Assembly: GCF_000701705.1 (NCBI RefSeq)
Contig: NZ_JNJP01000044.1
Span: 1-33,597 of the forward strand
Direction of reading: 5' to 3'
Origin: Bilophila wadsworthia ATCC 49260
GTDB taxonomy: Bacteria; Desulfobacterota; Desulfovibrionia; Desulfovibrionales; Desulfovibrionaceae
Length of the DNA: 33,597 nt
Part shown: positions 30,792-33,597 of the stretch, one piece after another
How the letters are laid out: each line of letters starts with the position of its first letter
How positions within the stretch are numbered: position 1 is the first letter of the stretch
Position numbers and translations under genes: made by a program
The notes under the pieces: model-generated
The model's database searches: none
Seen by the model: the letters and a program-made list of their open reading frames with translations, nothing else
What the model was told of the DNA's origin: nothing

Positions 30792-32036
30792 ATGAACATG
30801 ATTTTAAGAGCGCTCATGGTCAGCGTATGGTTCATGGCGCTTACCTTCCCGCTTGTCGTCCTCAAGGTGGACGCTCTCAACGACACGATCCTGTTCCGCT
30901 GGGAAAACATGGCTTCCATCGGCGTGGGCGCGTTCGTGCTTTCCATTTTCTGGCGCTGGAGCATGGAACGCAAGGCCCGCGGGGCGGTTTCCACCGGCCC
31001 TTCGCTGTTCGCCCGCGCGCTTGAGGGCGTCCGGCAGCCCAAGCCCCGCTATACCTGCCTCAGCCTCATCGCAGTCCTGATGCTCGTCATGCCGTACATC
31101 AGCTCCATGTACCAGATCAACATCATGATCTCGGCGCTGATCTACATCATGCTCGGCCTCGGCCTGAACATCGTGGTCGGCCTCGCCGGGCAGCTCGTGC
31201 TCGGCTATGCGGCGTTCTACGCCGTGGGCGCCTACACCTACGGCCTGCTGAACACCTATTTCGGCCTCGGCTTCTGGGCCGTATTGCCCGTGGGCGGCAT
31301 CATGGCGGCCCTGTTCGGCCTCATGCTCGGCTTCCCCGTCCTGCGGCTCAAGGGCGACTATCTGGCCATCGTGACCCTCGGCTTCGGTGAAATCATCCGC
31401 CTCGTGCTGGAAAACTGGACCAGCGTGACCAAAGGTTCCTTCGGCCTGTCCAACCTCAGCCGCCCCTCCCTGTTCGGCATGGAAATGGGCGTAACCGAAG
31501 CGACAAACTACATTTATTACATCGTCCTCGCCGCCGTGGTCGTCACCATCATCGTCGTGGGGCGCCTCAAAAACTCCCGCATCGGCCTTGCCCTTCAGGC
31601 TCTGCGTGAGGACGAAATCGCCTGTGAGGCCATGGGCATCGACCTGACCAAGGTGAAGCTCTCGGCCTTCGCGCTCGGCTCCTGCTGGGCCGGGTTCGCC
31701 GGGGTCATCTTTGCGGCCAAGACCACGTTCATCAACCCCGCCAGCTTCACTTTCATGGAATCGGCCATGGTCCTGTCCATGGTGGTGCTCGGCGGCATGG
31801 GTTCCGTGCTCGGCGTCACCATCGCGGCGGCCATTCTGGTGCTCGCGCCCGAATACCTGCGCGCGTTCTCCGAATACCGTATGCTCCTGTTCGGCGCGGT
31901 CATGGTCATCATGATGATTTACCGTCCTCAGGGCCTCATTTCCGGCGAGAAACGCACGTACAAGATCACGAACAAGGACAAGATCGACAGCTCCAAGTCG
32001 GCTTTCGACGTTCCTGCCACGGGAGGCCAGGCATGA
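30792..32036 (+). CDS. livM: Branched-chain amino acid ABC transporter permease LivM
   Basis: A 414-residue permease, partner of LivH. The core has YIMLGLGLNIVVGLAGQLVLGYAAFYAVGAYTYGLL, RLKGDYLAIVTLGFGEIIRLVLENW, ALREDEIACEAMGID and GGMGSVLGVTIAAAIL. About 110 N-terminal residues with two to three extra hydrophobic segments precede the core, as in the long LivM form of E. coli (425). The start at 30792 was chosen because GGGGG lies upstream and the open frame before it overlaps livH. It overlaps livG by four bases (ATGA). Confidence 0.94.
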   Translation: MNMILRALMVSVWFMALTFPLVVLKVDALNDTILFRWENMASIGVGAFVLSIFWRWSMERKARGAVSTGPSLFARALEGVRQPKPRYTCLSLIAVLMLVMPYISSMYQINIMISALIYIMLGLGLNIVVGLAGQLVLGYAAFYAVGAYTYGLLNTYFGLGFWAVLPVGGIMAALFGLMLGFPVLRLKGDYLAIVTLGFGEIIRLVLENWTSVTKGSFGLSNLSRPSLFGMEMGVTEATNYIYYIVLAAVVVTIIVVGRLKNSRIGLALQALREDEIACEAMGIDLTKVKLSAFALGSCWAGFAGVIFAAKTTFINPASFTFMESAMVLSMVVLGGMGSVLGVTIAAAILVLAPEYLRAFSEYRMLLFGAVMVIMMIYRPQGLISGEKRTYKITNKDKIDSSKSAFDVPATGGQA

Positions 32037-32839
32037 ACACCCCTGTGCTCGAAGTAACCAACCTGTCCAAAAATTTCGGCGGCCTGCGCGCGCTCAACGA
32101 GGTGGATCTCACGATCAACCGGCAAGAAATCGTCGCGCTTATCGGCCCCAACGGCGCGGGGAAGACCACGTTCTTCAACTGCATCACCGGCATCTATCTG
32201 CCCACCGAAGGGACCGTCCAGCTTCACCTGCCCGAGCGCAACGGCAAGCCCGCCAGCTCCACGCCCCTCAACGGCATGAAGCCCAACGAGATCACGTCGC
32301 TCGGCATGGCCCGCACGTTCCAGAACATCCGCCTGTTCCCGACCATGACCGTGCTCGAAAACGTCATGATCGGACGCCATTGCCGCACGTCGGCGGGCAT
32401 CGCCGGAGCGGTCTTTCAGGACTCGCGCACCAAGGCCGAAGAACAGGCTACCATCGACCGCAGCTATGAACTGCTGCGCGAGGTGGGCCTGAACATGCAT
32501 TATCAGGACGAGGCCCGGAACCTGCCCTACGGAGCACAGCGCCGTCTGGAGATCGCCCGCGCTCTGGCGACCGATCCCGCCGTGCTGCTGCTCGACGAAC
32601 CCGCCGCGGGTATGAACCCTCAGGAGACCCTCGAACTCAAGTCGCTCATCCTGCACCTGCGGAAGGAGTTCGACCTGTCCATCCTGCTCATCGAGCACGA
32701 CATGGGCATGGTCATGTCCCTTTCGGATCGCATCTACGTCATGGAATACGGCTCCCGAATCGCCATGGGCACGCCGCAGGAAGTGCGCGAGAACCCCCGC
32801 GTCATCAAGGCGTATCTTGGAGAGTCCGACCATGCTTGA
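32033..32839 (+). CDS. livG: Branched-chain amino acid ABC transporter ATPase LivG
   Basis: A 268-residue ATPase of the importer. Walker A is GPNGAGKTT, followed by FNCITGIYLPTEGTV. The signature is the degenerate LPYGAQRRLEIARAL typical of LivG, Walker B is VLLLDEPAAGMNP, and the His switch is LIEHDMGMVM. It overlaps livM by four bases and livF by eight, so translation is coupled. The length is near E. coli LivG (255). Confidence 0.95.
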   Translation: MNTPVLEVTNLSKNFGGLRALNEVDLTINRQEIVALIGPNGAGKTTFFNCITGIYLPTEGTVQLHLPERNGKPASSTPLNGMKPNEITSLGMARTFQNIRLFPTMTVLENVMIGRHCRTSAGIAGAVFQDSRTKAEEQATIDRSYELLREVGLNMHYQDEARNLPYGAQRRLEIARALATDPAVLLLDEPAAGMNPQETLELKSLILHLRKEFDLSILLIEHDMGMVMSLSDRIYVMEYGSRIAMGTPQEVRENPRVIKAYLGESDHA

Positions 32840-33536
32840 GCTTCGCAACGTCAACACCTTCTACGGCAACATCCAGGCCCTCCGGGACGTGAACATACGC
32901 ATCAACGAAGGGGAAATCGTCACGCTCATCGGGGCCAACGGCGCGGGCAAGAGCACCACGCTGATGACCATCTGCGGCGGCACGCCTCCTCGCAGCGGCG
33001 AAGTCCTCTTCCGGGGGCATCCCATCCACACGCTCAGGCCGAACAAAATCGTGGCGCTCGGCATCAGCCAGGTGCCGGAAGGCCGTCTGATCTTCCCCGA
33101 TCTCACCGTGCAGGAAAATCTGGATCTCGGGGCCTTCCTCCGCAACGACAAGGACAACATCAAAAAGGACCTCGACTACATTTTCGACCTGTTCCCCATC
33201 CTCGCCCAGCGCCGCGCCCAGACGGGCGGCACGCTGTCCGGCGGCGAACAGCAGATGCTGGCGATCTCCCGCGCGATTATGGCCCGTCCGACGTTGCTCC
33301 TGCTTGATGAGCCTTCCCTCGGCCTCGCGCCGATCATCATCCAGCAGATTTTTTCCATCATCGAAAAAATCAATGCCGACGGCACCACCGTTTTCCTCGT
33401 CGAGCAGAACGCCAACCAGGCGCTCCGCATCGCCAACCGCGCCTACGTCATGGAAAACGGCCGCATCGTCATGGAAGACTCCGCCGACAAGCTCCTCACG
33501 GATCCCGCCGTGCAGAAAGCGTATTTGGGGATGTAA
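32832..33536 (+). CDS. livF: Branched-chain amino acid ABC transporter ATPase LivF
   Basis: A 234-residue ATPase, partner of LivG. Walker A is GANGAGKST, the signature is LSGGEQQMLAISRA, Walker B is LLLLDEPSLGLAP, and VFLVEQNANQALRIA follows, all typical of LivF (about 237). The start at 32832 lies inside the end of livG and matches the family N-terminus (MLELRNVNTFYGNIQAL). It is the last gene of the liv operon; a strong hairpin begins ten bases after its stop. Confidence 0.95.
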   Translation: MLELRNVNTFYGNIQALRDVNIRINEGEIVTLIGANGAGKSTTLMTICGGTPPRSGEVLFRGHPIHTLRPNKIVALGISQVPEGRLIFPDLTVQENLDLGAFLRNDKDNIKKDLDYIFDLFPILAQRRAQTGGTLSGGEQQMLAISRAIMARPTLLLLDEPSLGLAPIIIQQIFSIIEKINADGTTVFLVEQNANQALRIANRAYVMENGRIVMEDSADKLLTDPAVQKAYLGM

Positions 33537-33546
33537 TGGAAATATT

Positions 33547-33596
33547 GGGGAGGGGAGAGGGAACCTTTCTGGAAAAAGGTTCCCTCTCCCCTCCCC
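33547..33596 (+). terminator. G-rich hairpin after livF, at window edge
   Basis: Perfect 22-bp arms (33547-33568 and 33575-33596) begin GGGGAGGGGAGAGGG and end ACCTTT. It belongs to the same hairpin family as those at 3336, 10847 and 19373. The window stops one base later, so whether the conserved tail follows cannot be seen. Confidence 0.8.
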
Positions 33597-33597
33597 C

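Overview
The window reads as a stretch of chromosome from a GC-rich anaerobe of the Desulfovibrionaceae (Desulfovibrio/Bilophila type). The indications are a fused LutB/LutA-type lactate-oxidising iron-sulfur protein, the order ispE - tRNA-Gln - prs - rplY - pth, a rhodanese-fused NAD(P)H persulfide/sulfur reductase-like flavoprotein, strong G/C-biased third codon positions, and long purine-rich hairpins at many gene ends. The family assignment is inference; no rRNA or other taxonomic marker is present. No CRISPR array, transposase, integrase or phage gene was seen.

Layout. 392-3186 (minus): lactate utilisation genes lutC-lutB, lutB being a fusion. 3719-10833: a glycerol/glycerophosphodiester module with glycerol kinase (minus) divergent from a cytoplasmic glycerophosphodiesterase and a complete UgpB-A-E-C importer (plus). 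11181-12874: an AraC regulator overlapping an EamA-type exporter gene. 13157-14020: a MarR regulator and a cupin gene that carry the same operator-like palindrome. 14246-14983 (minus): a methyltransferase. 15068-19363: a D-2-hydroxyacid (probably glycerate/hydroxypyruvate) dehydrogenase divergent from a glycerate 2-kinase followed by a short CstA-family carrier. 19622-19984 (minus): an orphan HPt phosphotransfer protein. 20510-22231: a CoA-disulfide/persulfide reductase-like flavoprotein with a rhodanese domain. 22422-24269: a membrane-anchored DsbA-like protein and ribF. 24656-28267 (minus): the housekeeping run ispE - tRNA-Gln - prs - rplY - pth. 28532-33536: a complete branched-chain amino acid ABC importer livKHMGF.

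How it fits together. Several modules feed central three-carbon metabolism. Lactate is oxidised to pyruvate by Lut. Glycerophosphodiesters are imported and cleaved to glycerol-3-phosphate, which GlpK also makes from glycerol. Hydroxypyruvate/glycerate is routed to 2-phosphoglycerate. Amino acids enter through Liv.

The most unusual material is between genes. A recurrent module of a long G-rich hairpin followed by a conserved tail (TTATCGAATCCCTGTTCA) occurs at 3336, 10847 and 19373; a shorter hairpin with the same tail is at 60-116, an inverted relative is at 24570, and hairpin-only copies lie at 6354 and at the right edge. There are also two very long hairpins sharing a CGGTTCCG core, a perfect 48-bp palindrome, a 27-bp AG dinucleotide tract beside a terminator, and an AT-rich island that could drive a small RNA. 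No clearly new multi-gene system was found; the repeat-plus-tail family and the MarR/cupin pair are the best leads.
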